This document shows, piece after piece, positions 8,647 through 18,670 of a stretch of DNA of 62,069 nt. The notes under the pieces were generated by a model. That model did not search any database and was not told the DNA's origin. It saw only the letters and a list, made by a program, of their open reading frames with translations. This stretch comes from Paucibacter sp. PLA-PC-4 (lineage in GTDB: Bacteria > Pseudomonadota > Gammaproteobacteria > Burkholderiales > Burkholderiaceae_C), in NCBI RefSeq assembly GCF_026241155.1, contig NZ_JAPFGP010000025.1, positions 1 through 62,069 on the forward strand, given 5' to 3'. Position 1 is the stretch's first letter. Each line of letters opens with the position of its first letter. Both the position numbers and the translations under genes were made by a program.

Positions 8647-10611
8647 TCAGTAGGCCTGCCCCAGTTGCTCAAGGATGGCGGGGTTTTCCAGGGTCGAGGT
8701 GTCCTGTGTGACGCTCTCGCCCTTGGCCACCGAGCGCAGCAGTCGGCGCATGATCTTGCCGCTGCGGGTCTTGGGCAGGTTGTCGCCGAAGCGGATGTCC
8801 TTGGGTTTGGCGATCGGACCGATCTCCTTGGCCACATGGTCGCGCAGCTGCTTGGCAATGGCCTTGGCCTCCTCGCCGGTCGGGCGCGGTCGCTTGAGCA
8901 CGACAAAGGCGCAGATCGCTTCGCCCGTCGTGTCGTCCGGACGCCCCACCACGGCCGCCTCGGCCACCAGCTCGGTGCAGCTGACCAGGGCTGACTCGAT
9001 TTCCATCGTGCCCATGCGGTGCCCAGACACGTTCAGGACATCGTCGATGCGGCCGGTGATCGTGAAGTAACCGGTGTCGACATCACGGATTGCGCCGTCG
9101 CCCGCCAGGTAATAGCCCTTGAGCTCGGCCGGGTAGTAGCTCTTCTTGAAGCGCTCCGGGTCGCCCCAGATCGTGCGGATCATCGAGGGCCAGGGCTTCT
9201 TGACGACCAAGATACCGCCTTGCCCGTTGGGCACGTCGTTACCCAACTCATCGACGATGGCGGTCGTGATGCCCGGGAAGGGCAATGTGCAGGAGCCCGG
9301 TACCAGCGGCGTCGCGCCTGGCAGCGGCGTGATCATGTGGCCGCCGGTCTCGGTCTGCCAGAAGGTGTCGACGATGGGGCAGCGGCCGCCGCCGATGTTC
9401 TCGTGGTACCACTCCCAGGCGGCCGGGTTGATCGGCTCGCCAACCGAGCCGAGCAAGCGCAGGCTGGTCAGGTCGTAGCGCTTGGGGTGCACAGCTTCGT
9501 TGCTCTCGGCCGCCTTAATCAGGGAGCGGATCGCAGTGGGGGCTGTGTAGAAGATCGTGACCTTGTGCTTCTCGATCATCTGCCAGAAGCGGCCCGCATC
9601 CGGGAAGGTCGGAATGCTCTCGAACACGATCTCGGTGCCGCCCAGGGCCAGCGGGCCATAGGTGATGTAAGTGTGGCCAGTGACCCAGCCGATGTCAGCG
9701 GTGCACCAGAAGATGTCGTCGGGCTTCAGGTCGAAGGTCCACTTGGTGGTCAGCGCCGCATGCAGCAAGTAGCCGCCAGTGCTGTGCTGGACGCCCTTGG
9801 GCTTGCCGGTAGAACCCGAGGTGTAGAGCAGGAACAGCGGGTGCTCGGCCTCGACCCACTCCGGCGCACAGTCGTTGGACTGGCCGGCCACGATCTCGTG
9901 CAGCCACTGGTCGCGGCCGGCGACCCAGCCGATCGCGCCGCCGGTGCGCTTGTAGACGATCACATCCTTCAGGCTCGGGCAGCTGTTGTCGGCCAGAGCC
10001 TCGTCGACGATGGCCTTCAGTGGCAACGCTTTGCCGCCGCGCTGCTGCTCGTCCGCAGTGATCAGCATCACCGCGCCGGCGTCCTGGATGCGGTCGCGCA
10101 GGCTCTGCGCCGAGAAGCCGCCGAACACCACCGAGTGGGTCGCGCCGATACGGGCACAGGCCTGCATCGCGGCCACACCCTCGACCGACATCGGCATATA
10201 GATAACGACGCGGTCGCCCTTCTTCACGCCACGACTCTTCAGCGCATTAGCCAGCTGGGACACACGCCCCAGCAACTCGCTGTAACTGACCTTGGTGACA
10301 TCGCCGTTATCGGCCTCGAAGATCAGCGCCGTCTTGTCGCCCAGGCCGGCCTCGATATTGCGGTCCAGGCAGTTGTAGGAGACGTTGAGCCTGCCGTCCT
10401 CGAACCACTTGAAGAACGGCGCCTCGCTGTCGTTGAGCACCTGGGTGAATGGCGTCTGCCAGCTGATCAGCTCGCGCGCCTGGCGGGCCCAAAATCCCTG
10501 GTAATCGGCCTCCGCCTCGGCCACCAGGGCTTGGTAGCCGGCCATGCCTTTGACATGGGCGTTGGCCTGCCAATCGGCGCTGGGCAGGTATTGCTTGTGG
10601 CTCTGTGTCAT
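8647..10611 (-). CDS. acs: Acetyl-CoA synthetase (AMP-forming)
   Basis: The enzyme activates acetate to acetyl-CoA through acetyl-AMP. The start at 10611 gives 654 residues, normal for Acs. The phosphate-binding loop [11 protein letters not shown] and the C-terminal [11 protein letters not shown] are present; Lys619 is the catalytic Lys that acetyltransferases modify in homologues. A further in-frame ATG at 10659 is less likely. The gene stands alone, convergent with cytochrome c. The upstream 170 bases (10612-10781) are the shared divergent promoter region, in which I could not define reliable -35/-10 pairs. Confidence 0.96.
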   Translation of the reverse strand: MTQSHKQYLPSADWQANAHVKGMAGYQALVAEAEADYQGFWARQARELISWQTPFTQVLNDSEAPFFKWFEDGRLNVSYNCLDRNIEAGLGDKTALIFEADNGDVTKVSYSELLGRVSQLANALKSRGVKKGDRVVIYMPMSVEGVAAMQACARIGATHSVVFGGFSAQSLRDRIQDAGAVMLITADEQQRGGKALPLKAIVDEALADNSCPSLKDVIVYKRTGGAIGWVAGRDQWLHEIVAGQSNDCAPEWVEAEHPLFLLYTSGSTGKPKGVQHSTGGYLLHAALTTKWTFDLKPDDIFWCTADIGWVTGHTYITYGPLALGGTEIVFESIPTFPDAGRFWQMIEKHKVTIFYTAPTAIRSLIKAAESNEAVHPKRYDLTSLRLLGSVGEPINPAAWEWYHENIGGGRCPIVDTFWQTETGGHMITPLPGATPLVPGSCTLPFPGITTAIVDELGNDVPNGQGGILVVKKPWPSMIRTIWGDPERFKKSYYPAELKGYYLAGDGAIRDVDTGYFTITGRIDDVLNVSGHRMGTMEIESALVSCTELVAEAAVVGRPDDTTGEAICAFVVLKRPRPTGEEAKAIAKQLRDHVAKEIGPIAKPKDIRFGDNLPKTRSGKIMRRLLRSVAKGESVTQDTSTLENPAILEQLGQAY

Positions 10612-10781
10612 CGCTTTGTCTCCTCGGGCATCCAAGATCGCGTATCGCTCGGTCAGCACTGTGCGTGCAGTCTCTGACGAAGCGCTTACTCTAACCCCGT
10701 AACCGAGCGTGATTGGCCCGCGATGCGGCTTGACCCCGGGGCCCTAGAATCGCCCGCTACCGAACCCTAGAGCCGTCCCCC

Positions 10782-11408
10782 ATGAGCACACGCCGTTTGC
10801 GCCCCCTGCCCAATCTGATTTTTGCCAGCCGCTGGCTGCAGTTGCCGCTCTACCTGGGCCTGATCCTGGCCCAGGGCGTCTATGTCTTCCAGTTCTGGAC
10901 CGAGCTTGTGCACCTGATCGAGGCCGCCTTTGGCAACCAGGACGCGCTAGCCATGCTGGTCAAGAGCATTGGCTACAAAGCCACCGTGATCAAGGATGCG
11001 GCCGGCGTGGTGACCGGCTACGAGCCGATCGCCAAGCTCAACGAGACCATTCTGATGCTGGTCGTGCTTGGGCTGATCGACGTCGTGATGATCTCCAATC
11101 TGCTGATCATGGTGATCATCGGCGGCTACGAGACCTTTGTCTCGCGCATGGGCCTGGAAGACCACCCCGATCAGCCTGAGTGGTTGAGCCATGTCAATGC
11201 CTCGGTGCTGAAGGTCAAGCTGGCAACCGCCATCATCGGCATCTCGTCGATCCACCTGCTCAAGACCTTCATCAATGCCGACAATTACACCGAGAAGACC
11301 TTGATGTGGCAGACCCTGATCCACATCGCCTTCCTGTTCTCGGCCATCGCCATCGCCTACACCGACAAGCTGCTCAACGCCAATCACAGCGCTTCGGGCA
11401 AGCACTAA
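10782..11408 (+). CDS. YqhA-type membrane protein (UPF0114)
   Basis: The 208-residue protein has three to four hydrophobic segments and the family pattern [17 protein letters not shown] near the N-terminus and [17 protein letters not shown] in the middle. It is an inner-membrane protein of unknown function, conserved in Proteobacteria. A TAGAAT hexamer at 10745-10750 lies 31 bases before the start and could be a -10 element. The gene converges with the antiporter operon with only 6 bases between the stops, and no terminator is visible there. Confidence 0.88.
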   Translation: MSTRRLRPLPNLIFASRWLQLPLYLGLILAQGVYVFQFWTELVHLIEAAFGNQDALAMLVKSIGYKATVIKDAAGVVTGYEPIAKLNETILMLVVLGLIDVVMISNLLIMVIIGGYETFVSRMGLEDHPDQPEWLSHVNASVLKVKLATAIIGISSIHLLKTFINADNYTEKTLMWQTLIHIAFLFSAIAIAYTDKLLNANHSASGKH

Positions 11409-11414
11409 AGCCGC

Positions 11415-11762
11415 TCAAGGCTGCGGCTGATCGGCCGGGACTTCGGCCTTGGACGGCTGGCGCTGATGCAGCGCCGCCTTGGCCAGCAAATTGGCTGAAA
11501 CCGGCGCGGTGATGAAGATGAAGAGCGTGATCAGCAGCTCGTGCAGGCCATGATCGCCCTGGGCCCAGTGAATCACCAGGCTGGCCAGCAGTACGCCGCC
11601 GATGCCCAGTGTGCTGGCCTTGGTCGGTGCATGCAGGCGCATGAAGAAGTCCGGAAAGCGCAGCAGGCCGATCGCGCCCACCAGCGCAAAAACCCCACCG
11701 ATCACCAGCAGTGACGCGATCAGGGCCTGCAACGTCCAATGCAGCTCGTTCATCGTCATCAC
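11415..11762 (-). CDS. phaG: Cation/proton antiporter subunit G
   Basis: This 115-residue subunit of the multi-subunit Mrp/Mnh/Pha antiporter has three hydrophobic helices and the family motif RLHAPTKASTLG. It is last in a six-gene operon. The GTG at 11762 overlaps the phaF stop; the ATG at 11759 or 11753 could also be used. In the complex the G subunit is a small structural membrane component required for assembly. Confidence 0.92.
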   Translation of the reverse strand: MMTMNELHWTLQALIASLLVIGGVFALVGAIGLLRFPDFFMRLHAPTKASTLGIGGVLLASLVIHWAQGDHGLHELLITLFIFITAPVSANLLAKAALHQRQPSKAEVPADQPQP

Positions 11763-12046
11763 TCCATCACATCGCCGCGACTCAGATAGCGCGCAAGCGC
11801 CACGGTCGAGGCAAAACCCAGCAGCGCGATCAGCAGCGCCGCCTCAAATAGCAAATCGCTGGCATGGCGTATGCCCATCAATATCACCAGACCCAGCGCA
11901 TTGACGTACATGGTGTCCAGCGCCAGCACGCGGTCGGTAGCCGTCGGTCCCTTCAGCAAGCGCCAGCCGCATAGCAGCAGGGCCAGGCCGACGGCCGCGC
12001 TCGCGAAGTCCAGCGCCCAGGCGATCAGAGGCAGGTCTTCCATCAT
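11759..12046 (-). CDS. phaF: Cation/proton antiporter subunit F
   Basis: The 95-residue subunit has three helices and the conserved segment GPTATDRVLALDTM that marks MnhF/MrpF. The ATG at 12046 overlaps the phaE stop as ATGA, implying coupled translation. All members of this operon are needed for Na+ or K+/H+ exchange in studied systems, so an intact F supports a working complex. Confidence 0.93.
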   Translation of the reverse strand: MMEDLPLIAWALDFASAAVGLALLLCGWRLLKGPTATDRVLALDTMYVNALGLVILMGIRHASDLLFEAALLIALLGFASTVALARYLSRGDVME

Positions 12047-12537
12047 CCGAATATCTCCAGCAGCGGCCGCTCGTAGCGCGATTTGATCTCGGCAGCCATC
12101 GCCGGCGCGTCGCTGCAGTCCAGTGCATGGACAAGGATTTCGTGGCGCACCTCATCGACCACGCAAGACACCGTGCCCGGCGTCATCGTGATGATGGAGG
12201 CCATCAGCGAGATCGCGCCAGGCTGGCGCAGCGCCAGCGGCACCCGCACCCAGGCTGGCTGCGGGCGGCCCCCCGGCGATAGGACCAAACGCGCCACCAC
12301 GAGATTAGACATCACGATGTCCCACAGCACGACGACAACAAGGCGCAACGCCAGGCCGGGCTTGCGAAGGCGCAGCGCCGGCCCCAGAAAACCGTGCAGC
12401 AGGCGCGGCAGCAGCAGTCCCAGCACGGCAGCCGCGATCAGCTGCGGGAGGGCCATGCTTTGCTGCAGCAGCAGCCAGACCGCCGCCAGCAGCAGCGACA
12501 GCACCGGGTGGCTCAGCCATTTCTTGTCAGTCATCAC
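12043..12537 (-). CDS. phaE: Cation/proton antiporter subunit E
   Basis: The 164-residue MnhE-family subunit has two or three N-terminal helices and a cytoplasmic part with the conserved PGTVSCVVDE and ILVHALDC segments. The first start is a GTG at 12537 overlapping the phaD stop; an ATG follows at 12534. Spacing and overlap match the rest of the operon. Confidence 0.93.
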   Translation of the reverse strand: MMTDKKWLSHPVLSLLLAAVWLLLQQSMALPQLIAAAVLGLLLPRLLHGFLGPALRLRKPGLALRLVVVVLWDIVMSNLVVARLVLSPGGRPQPAWVRVPLALRQPGAISLMASIITMTPGTVSCVVDEVRHEILVHALDCSDAPAMAAEIKSRYERPLLEIFG

Positions 12538-14144
12538 CGGACCTCCTTGGCCTTGTCAATTCGATAGGGTCGGGTCGTCTGCGCCGCCGCCCCCCCCTGC
12601 TCGCCCAGCACCGCCTGGGCATAGGCGGCGCGGTCCATCAGCTGCAGCGCCGCCGCCTCGGTATAGCGCTGGATGGGGGCGGCCGCCACGCTCATCAGCA
12701 CACTGGCGCCCAGCAACGCACAGGTCGCCAGCACCAGCTTGGGGCTGCTGCCCGAATCGCCACAGGCCGGCAGATCGCTGCGCACATGCCAGAACAGGAT
12801 GCTGCCGGCGCGCGCCAGGCCCACCAGCGTAAAAAAGCCCACCCCCAGCACCACGGCCCAGAAGCCAACGACCCAGGCATGGCCGGTTGCCGACTCCAGC
12901 AGCATCAGCTTGCCAATGAAACCCGGCAGAGGCGGCAGGCCCGCAGTTGAAGCCGCCGCCAGCAACATCATCAGGCCAAGCAGGGTCGGCTGAGCCATTG
13001 GCGAGGCCGGCACCAGCTGACCTTCGGCATCACCGCGCTGCGCTGCGACCAGCTCGGCGAGCAGGAACAGCGCCGCGATCACCAGTGTGCTGTTGAGCAT
13101 GTAGTAGAAGGCCGCGCCCCAGGCCGCCGCGCCGTACAGCCCCAGGCCGGCCAGCACCGTGCCGACCGAGGCCACCGTCAGCCAGGCGACTAGACGCGCC
13201 AGTGTGCGGGCCGCCAAGGCGCCCATCACGCCCACCACACTGGTGGCCAGCGCCAGCGGCAGCAGCACCGGCTCTACTGTCAGCGCCGTGGCGCCGCCGC
13301 TGTCGCCAAACACCACACCATGCACGCGCACGATGGCATAGACCCCGACCTTGGTCATGATGGCAAACAGCGCCGCCACCGGCGGGCTGGCCGCCGCGTA
13401 GGTGGCCGGCAGCCACATCGCCAGAGGCATCAGCGCGGCCTTGAAGCCAAACACCACCAAGAGCAGCAGCGCCCCGACCTTCAAGACGGCGGCGTCTGGC
13501 GTCGCCACCTGCGGCACGCGCAGCGCAAGATCGGCCAGGTTCAAGGTGCCGGTCTTCGCGTAGATCAAGGCCACGCCGATCAGAAACAGCGCCGAGGCCG
13601 CCAGGTTCAGCACCACATAGTGCAAGCCCACCCGGAAGCGCTCGCGCCCCTGTCCGTGCACCATCAGCACATAGCTGGCGATCAGCAGCACTTCGAAGAA
13701 CACAAAGAGATTGAACAGATCGGCGGTCACGAAGGCGCCGTACAGCCCCATCAGCTGGAACTGGAACAGCGCGTGGAAGTAGCGGCCATGGGCATCCCAG
13801 CCGCCGCTGGCATACCAGAGCACCGGCAAGGCCACACAGGCTCCCAGCAACAGCATCATCGCGCCCAGCCGGTCCACCAACACCATGATGCCGAAGGGCG
13901 CCGGCCAGTCGCCCAGCCGGTAGCTGATCAGCTCGCCGGCGGCGGCTCGCTGCACCAGCGCAGCCGCGATCAGCAGGCCCAGCGCGGTCGAGGCCAGCGC
14001 CAGACGGCGGGCCCACAAGAGCTTGTGGTGGCCGTGGCCGCCGTGGGCGTTGCCGCCATGGTCGCCCAACAAGAGCATCAACACGGCGGTGGCGGCCGGC
14101 AGCAGCACCGGGAAGATGGGGAGGTGCAGATCGATCCAGCTCAT
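12534..14144 (-). CDS. phaD: Cation/proton antiporter subunit D (NuoM/N-like)
   Basis: The 536-residue polytopic protein is homologous to the antiporter-like subunits of complex I. About fourteen helices are seen, with Lys-containing helices such as KVGALLLLVVFGFKAALMPL in the proton-antiporter domain. A His/Gly-rich loop near residues 30-42 (GNAHGGHGHH) is unusual and might bind metal. The ATG at 14144 overlaps the phaC stop as ATGA. Confidence 0.94.
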   Translation of the reverse strand: MSWIDLHLPIFPVLLPAATAVLMLLLGDHGGNAHGGHGHHKLLWARRLALASTALGLLIAAALVQRAAAGELISYRLGDWPAPFGIMVLVDRLGAMMLLLGACVALPVLWYASGGWDAHGRYFHALFQFQLMGLYGAFVTADLFNLFVFFEVLLIASYVLMVHGQGRERFRVGLHYVVLNLAASALFLIGVALIYAKTGTLNLADLALRVPQVATPDAAVLKVGALLLLVVFGFKAALMPLAMWLPATYAAASPPVAALFAIMTKVGVYAIVRVHGVVFGDSGGATALTVEPVLLPLALATSVVGVMGALAARTLARLVAWLTVASVGTVLAGLGLYGAAAWGAAFYYMLNSTLVIAALFLLAELVAAQRGDAEGQLVPASPMAQPTLLGLMMLLAAASTAGLPPLPGFIGKLMLLESATGHAWVVGFWAVVLGVGFFTLVGLARAGSILFWHVRSDLPACGDSGSSPKLVLATCALLGASVLMSVAAAPIQRYTEAAALQLMDRAAYAQAVLGEQGGAAAQTTRPYRIDKAKEVR

Positions 14145-14506
14145 CGCGCTCCACCTTGCTCGTCGGATCGCTGTTCGGCGCGCCCATCGACCTGATCGGT
14201 GCCATTCTCATGCCGGCTGCGCAGCGCAAGCTCGATCACGAAACCGGTGGTCGCAAATCCGATCACGATGGCGGTCAGCACCAGGGCCTGGGGCAAGGGG
14301 TCAGCCACGGCCGCCCCGTCGCTCAATATGGGCGGCGCCGCGCTCCAAAGCCGTCCCATCGCGAAGATGAAGACATTGACCGCATAGCCGATCAGGCTCA
14401 GGCCCAGCACCACCGAGAAGCTGCGCCCACGCAGCAGCAGATAGATGCCGCAGGCCGTGACCCAGCCGATGCCGCTGGCCAGCAGGAACTCCATCGTGAT
14501 CGTCAT
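14141..14506 (-). CDS. phaC: Cation/proton antiporter subunit C (NuoK-like)
   Basis: The 121-residue, three-helix subunit resembles NuoK and MrpC. The pattern SFSVVLGLSLIGYAVNVFIF and the segment DPLPQALVLTAIVIGFA are the characteristic MnhC motifs. The ATG at 14506 overlaps the phaAB stop, again ATGA. It lies between the fused AB gene and D, the usual order. Confidence 0.95.
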   Translation of the reverse strand: MTITMEFLLASGIGWVTACGIYLLLRGRSFSVVLGLSLIGYAVNVFIFAMGRLWSAAPPILSDGAAVADPLPQALVLTAIVIGFATTGFVIELALRSRHENGTDQVDGRAEQRSDEQGGAR

Positions 14507-17355
14507 GCCTTCGCCCCTTGTGGTGAGCCGCCCGCTTTTGCAGGTCCCTTGCCGGCTTCCTTGCTGGCCGAGCCCAGCACCGACAGCATCAGCATCGTCG
14601 CGCCGACCACAGTGATATAGACCCCCAGGTCGAACAGTGCCGCCGTGGCCAACGGCAGCTCGCCGAGCAGCGGCACCGCCGGGTGGCCGTGGGCGCTGGA
14701 AAGGAAGGGCCGGCCGAACACAAAGGCCCCAACCCCGGTCAGCCAGGCAATGCCCAGGCCCGCACCTATCCAGCGTACAAAGCGCTGCCCGCCGGCCGCG
14801 CGCAGCACGCTCTCGGCACGCTGCTGGCCCTGGGCCATGTACTGCAGCACAAGCGCCACACCGGTAATGAGGCCGGCGATGAAGCCGCCACCGGGCAGGT
14901 TGTGGCCGCGCCAGAAGATATAAGCCGACAGCACCAGCGCCAGCGGCAGTACCAGACGCGCGACCACGCGCAGCATCAACGGCTCGCGCTCATAGCTCCA
15001 GGGCCGACCTTCGGGATCGGCCTTGGGCTTGGCAACCCGGAATCCATCCAGCAGGGCCAGCACGCCCACGGCCGCAATGCCCAGCACGGTGATCTCACCG
15101 AAGGTGTCATAGCCGCGAAAGTCCACCAAGATCACGTTGACGGCATTGGTGCCGCCCCCGGCCGGCAACGACTTCTCCAGGAAGTACCACGATATCGAGT
15201 CGTGGTTGCGAGTCAGCATCAGCCAGGCCAGCCAGCCAATGCCGCCACCGCCAGCGATGGCCAGCAGCGCATCGCGGCCGCGCCGCAGCCGGCTCGATTC
15301 GACCGGGCTGAACTGCGGCAGCAAGGCCAGGCCCATCAGCAGCAGCGCGGTCGAGACCACATCGACCGAGAGCTGGGTCAGCGCCAGATCTGGCGCCGAC
15401 AGCGCCAGAAAAGCGAGCGAGCAGATCAAGCCCACACCGCCCACCAGAATCACAGCGACGAATCGCTGGCGCTGCATCACCAGCAGCGCCGCGCCAAGCA
15501 CCAGCAGCAGCAGCCACACACCCACCGCCAGCGGTGGCGCGGACACCAGCTCGCGGTCGCCGCCGCTCAGGTTCTGCCCCAGCATCGGCCAGACGGACAG
15601 GCCCACCGCCAGCGCCACCATCCAGGCCGCATAGCGCTGCAGCGACCCGTTTTCCAGCAGCGCGGTGCCGCGCCCAGCCAGGCCGATCAGTCCGTCGATG
15701 ACGGCATGGAACAAGGCCTTGGCACTCATGGGCCCTGGCAGATAGCTGTGCAGACGCCCGCCATGGTTGAGTCCGAAGTACAGCACCGCGCCACCGGCCA
15801 CAGCGACCGCGCTCATCAACAGCGGCATATTGAAGCCGTGCCACAGCGCAAAGTGGAACTCCGGCGCCGGGGCGCCCAGCATGCTGCTTGCCGCCAGTTG
15901 CACCAACGGACCTACGATCCACATCGGCGCCAGACCCACAGCCACACAGATCGCGACCAGCAGCGCCACCGGCGCCTTCATGCCAAGCGGCGGCTCATGC
16001 GGATGCGGATTCGGCAAGTCCCGCGCCGGGCCGTTGAAGAAGACATCGTGGACCAGACGCAGCGAATAGGCCACTGAACACAGCCCGCCCAACGTGGCCA
16101 ACAGCGGAATCGCCCAGGACAGCGACCCCCAGAAACTAGCCTGCAAAGCCTGATCCAGCATCAGCTCCTTGGACAGGAAGCCATTGAACGGCGGCAGGCC
16201 GGCCATCGCCGCCGCTGCCAGCAGCGCCAAACTGCCAACCCAGGGCATCAGCCCCATCAATCCGCCAAGCCGGCGCATGTCGCGCGTGCCGCACTCGTGG
16301 TCGACGATGCCGGCCGTCATGAACAGTGCGGCCTTGAAGCTGGCGTGGTTCAGGATGTGGAACACCGCAACCACAGCCGACATCGGCGAGCCCAGGCCGA
16401 TCAGAAAGGTGATAAAGCCCAGGTGGCTGATCGTCGAGTAGGCCAGCAAGCCCTTCAGATCATGCTTGAAGAGGGCCACGAAAGCGGCGAACACCATGGT
16501 CGCCAGGCCCACCGAGGCCACCACCGTCTCAAACAGCGCCGAGCCGCTCCCAATCACCGGGTAAAGCCGCATCATCAGGAACAGCCCGGCCTTGACCATG
16601 GTCGCCGAGTGCAAATATGCCGAGACCGGCGTCGGTGCAGCCATCGCCTCGGGCAGCCAGAAGTGAAACGGCAGCTGGGCGCTCTTGCTGAAACAGCCGA
16701 CCAGGATCAGTGCCAGGGCCAGCGGATAGCGACCATCGGCCTGCACCTTGGGACCCATCGCCAGCATCTGCGAGAGCTCGTAAGTGCCGGCGATCTGGCC
16801 TAAAACAATGACGCCTGCCAGCAGAGCCAGGCCGCCGCCGCCGGTCACCGCCAGCGCCATTCGCGCGCCCTGGCGGGCCTCCTCCTTGTGGCCCCAGTAA
16901 CCCACCAGCAGAAAGGACGAGATGCTGGTCAGCTCCCAGAACACCACCAACAGCAGCAGGTTGTCACTCAGCGCGATGCCAAGCATCGCGGCCATGAACA
17001 GCATCAGCAGGCTGTAGAACTTGCCAGCCGGGTCCTCGCGGTGCAGATAGTAGGCGCCGTAGAGCACGATCAACAGGCCGATGCCAGTAATCAGGCCGGC
17101 GAACAGCAGGGCCAGGCCGTCGAGCCGAAAGCCGATATTCAGGCCTATGGCAGGCACCCACTCGGCAAAGCCAAGCAAGACCTGACCCTCGAACACGGCC
17201 GGTGCGGCCGACGCCAGTAGTCCCAGCGCGGCGGCGGTGATCAGGCCGGCGGCCCAGGCCGGGGCCTGGCGCAAGGAACTGGCCCGGCCCAGCCAGAAGC
17301 ACAAGCCGGTGCCAAGCAGAAGCGGCAGCAGAACCACCGAAGCAAGCAGGTTCAT
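14503..17355 (-). CDS. phaAB: Fused cation/proton antiporter subunits A and B
   Basis: The protein has 950 residues from the ATG at 17355. Residues about 1-600 form the NuoL-like antiporter part with WELTSISSFLLVGYW and PVSAYLHSATMVKAG. Residues about 600-800 form the MbhD/E-like module (SAPDLALTQLSVDVVSTALL), and the last 150 residues are the B subunit (GHNLPGGGFIAGLITG). A-B fusions of this kind typify the group 2 Pha/Mnh operons of Proteobacteria. It is the first gene of the operon, divergent from the Mce-type operon. The complex exchanges Na+ or K+ for H+ and supports pH or salt tolerance. Confidence 0.95.
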   Translation of the reverse strand: MNLLASVVLLPLLLGTGLCFWLGRASSLRQAPAWAAGLITAAALGLLASAAPAVFEGQVLLGFAEWVPAIGLNIGFRLDGLALLFAGLITGIGLLIVLYGAYYLHREDPAGKFYSLLMLFMAAMLGIALSDNLLLLVVFWELTSISSFLLVGYWGHKEEARQGARMALAVTGGGGLALLAGVIVLGQIAGTYELSQMLAMGPKVQADGRYPLALALILVGCFSKSAQLPFHFWLPEAMAAPTPVSAYLHSATMVKAGLFLMMRLYPVIGSGSALFETVVASVGLATMVFAAFVALFKHDLKGLLAYSTISHLGFITFLIGLGSPMSAVVAVFHILNHASFKAALFMTAGIVDHECGTRDMRRLGGLMGLMPWVGSLALLAAAAMAGLPPFNGFLSKELMLDQALQASFWGSLSWAIPLLATLGGLCSVAYSLRLVHDVFFNGPARDLPNPHPHEPPLGMKAPVALLVAICVAVGLAPMWIVGPLVQLAASSMLGAPAPEFHFALWHGFNMPLLMSAVAVAGGAVLYFGLNHGGRLHSYLPGPMSAKALFHAVIDGLIGLAGRGTALLENGSLQRYAAWMVALAVGLSVWPMLGQNLSGGDRELVSAPPLAVGVWLLLLVLGAALLVMQRQRFVAVILVGGVGLICSLAFLALSAPDLALTQLSVDVVSTALLLMGLALLPQFSPVESSRLRRGRDALLAIAGGGGIGWLAWLMLTRNHDSISWYFLEKSLPAGGGTNAVNVILVDFRGYDTFGEITVLGIAAVGVLALLDGFRVAKPKADPEGRPWSYEREPLMLRVVARLVLPLALVLSAYIFWRGHNLPGGGFIAGLITGVALVLQYMAQGQQRAESVLRAAGGQRFVRWIGAGLGIAWLTGVGAFVFGRPFLSSAHGHPAVPLLGELPLATAALFDLGVYITVVGATMLMLSVLGSASKEAGKGPAKAGGSPQGAKA

Positions 17356-17447
17356 CGTGTCGTCAGAGTGGGTGGCGGGGGCGGCTCTGGGCAAGAGCTG
17401 CCTCGGGACGCTCTAGGCGCGCGATCAATCAATCAAAGGCGGCCGAT

Positions 17448-17492
17448 TGTAGGAGACGGCGAGAACTGGCTGTAGGAGTCGCCGAGAACCGG
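17448..17492. repeat. Two tandem 22-bp repeats in a divergent promoter region
   Basis: Bases 17448-17469 and 17471-17492 agree at 19 of 22 positions, each beginning TGTAGGAG, with a 23-base period (about two helical turns). They lie between the starts of phaAB (17355) and the Mce-type permease (17570). The position and phasing suit a regulator binding site. A decayed repetitive extragenic element, which also can carry TGTAGGAG, is the alternative. Confidence 0.5.
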
Positions 17493-17569
17493 CCAAGCTT
17501 CATCCGGGCTTCATGCCCCTGGGCTATGCTGAGTGCCTCGTCCTCCAGCCCTCCGCCGTCACTGCACGC

Positions 17570-18670
17570 ATGCCCACCAGCCCCTGGTACACCCTGGACA
17601 CCGCCGAGCCGCAGCCCCGCCTGGCGCTGCGGGGTGCTTGGCGCATGGTGCATCTGGCCGAGATCGAGCAGGCTCTGCGCGAACTTCAACTGCCCGAGTC
17701 ACTGAGCGTCGATGCAGCCGAGCTGACCGAGATCGACTCGGCCGCCGCGCTGGTGCTGCTACGCGCCCTGCCGCCGCAAGTACGTTGGCAGGCGCTGGCC
17801 GAAGTCCCGGCGCGCATCCTCGAGCGGGTGCGTGAGCATCTGCAGGCGGCAGCGCCAGCGCAGGTGGCGGCCCCGCCGACGGCGCTGGCCCAGCTCGGCC
17901 GCCAGACCCTGGGCTTGCGCGCGCTGCTGCTCGGCCACCTGAGCTTCTTCGGCGCCACGATGGTGGCGCTGGGCGAGGCGCTGCGGCGGCCGCGCTTGCT
18001 GCGCCTGCGCGAACTGACCGTGCAGGTCGAGCAGACGGGACTGAATGCTGTGCCAGTGGTGGCCCTGGTGACCTTGCTGATCGGAGTCGTGATTGCTTAT
18101 CTGCTGGGCCTGCAAGCGGAGCAGTACGGGGCCAATATCTTTGTCGTCGACGGCGTCGCGATCGGGGCGACCCGCGAGTTCGCGCCCATCATCGTGGCAG
18201 TCATCGTCGCAGGCCGCTCCGGCGCCTCCTTCACCGCCCAGCTCGGCGCGATGCGGCTCACTGAAGAAACCGATGCGATCCAGACCCTGGGTCTGTCCAC
18301 CATGCAGGTACTGGTGCTGCCACGCGTGCTGGCCTTGATGCTCGTGCTGCCGCTGCTGGTATTTGTCGGCGATGTCATGAGCATCCTTGGCGCGATGGCA
18401 ATTGCTGAGCCGATGCTGGGCATCACCCCCGGCGCCTTTCTTGCGCGGCTGCGCGAGTCGCTGGACCTGCGCCATGTGCTGGTGGGCCTGTCCAAGGCCC
18501 CGGTGTTCGCGCTGGTTATCGCCGTGATCGGCGCCCGCATGGGCATGACGGTGGGCAAGGACACCCGCGCCGTCGGCGCGGCCACCACCTCGACCGTGGT
18601 GCAGGGCATCGTCGCGGTGATCTTGCTAGATGCCGGGTTCGCCATCCTCTTGCAGAGCCTGGGGTGGTGA
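17570..18670 (+). CDS. STAS-MlaE lipid ABC transporter permease
   Basis: The protein has 366 residues from the ATG at 17570; an ATG at 17513 would add 19. Residues about 1-90 look like a STAS domain (VDAAELTEIDSAAALVLLRAL). The rest is a MlaE-family permease with about five helices and the motif GRSGASFTAQLGAMRLTEETDAI. In Mla the STAS protein is a separate subunit (MlaB), so here it is fused. It would move phospholipid or another hydrophobic substrate between the inner membrane and a periplasmic MCE ring. Confidence 0.9.
   Translation: MPTSPWYTLDTAEPQPRLALRGAWRMVHLAEIEQALRELQLPESLSVDAAELTEIDSAAALVLLRALPPQVRWQALAEVPARILERVREHLQAAAPAQVAAPPTALAQLGRQTLGLRALLLGHLSFFGATMVALGEALRRPRLLRLRELTVQVEQTGLNAVPVVALVTLLIGVVIAYLLGLQAEQYGANIFVVDGVAIGATREFAPIIVAVIVAGRSGASFTAQLGAMRLTEETDAIQTLGLSTMQVLVLPRVLALMLVLPLLVFVGDVMSILGAMAIAEPMLGITPGAFLARLRESLDLRHVLVGLSKAPVFALVIAVIGARMGMTVGKDTRAVGAATTSTVVQGIVAVILLDAGFAILLQSLGW

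Noticed and set aside
9019-10677. Plus-strand frame of 552 codons
   Set aside because: It is the antisense of acs, a typical shadow frame of high-GC coding DNA.
10730-10750. TTGACC and TAGAAT as a sigma-70 promoter for the YqhA-type gene
   Set aside because: The spacer is only 9 bases, too short for a normal -35/-10 pair; only the TAGAAT remains as a possible -10.
13030-14229. Minus-strand frame of 399 codons
   Set aside because: Same strand as phaD but another frame; composition is Arg/Gly/Ala-rich and phaD is certain.
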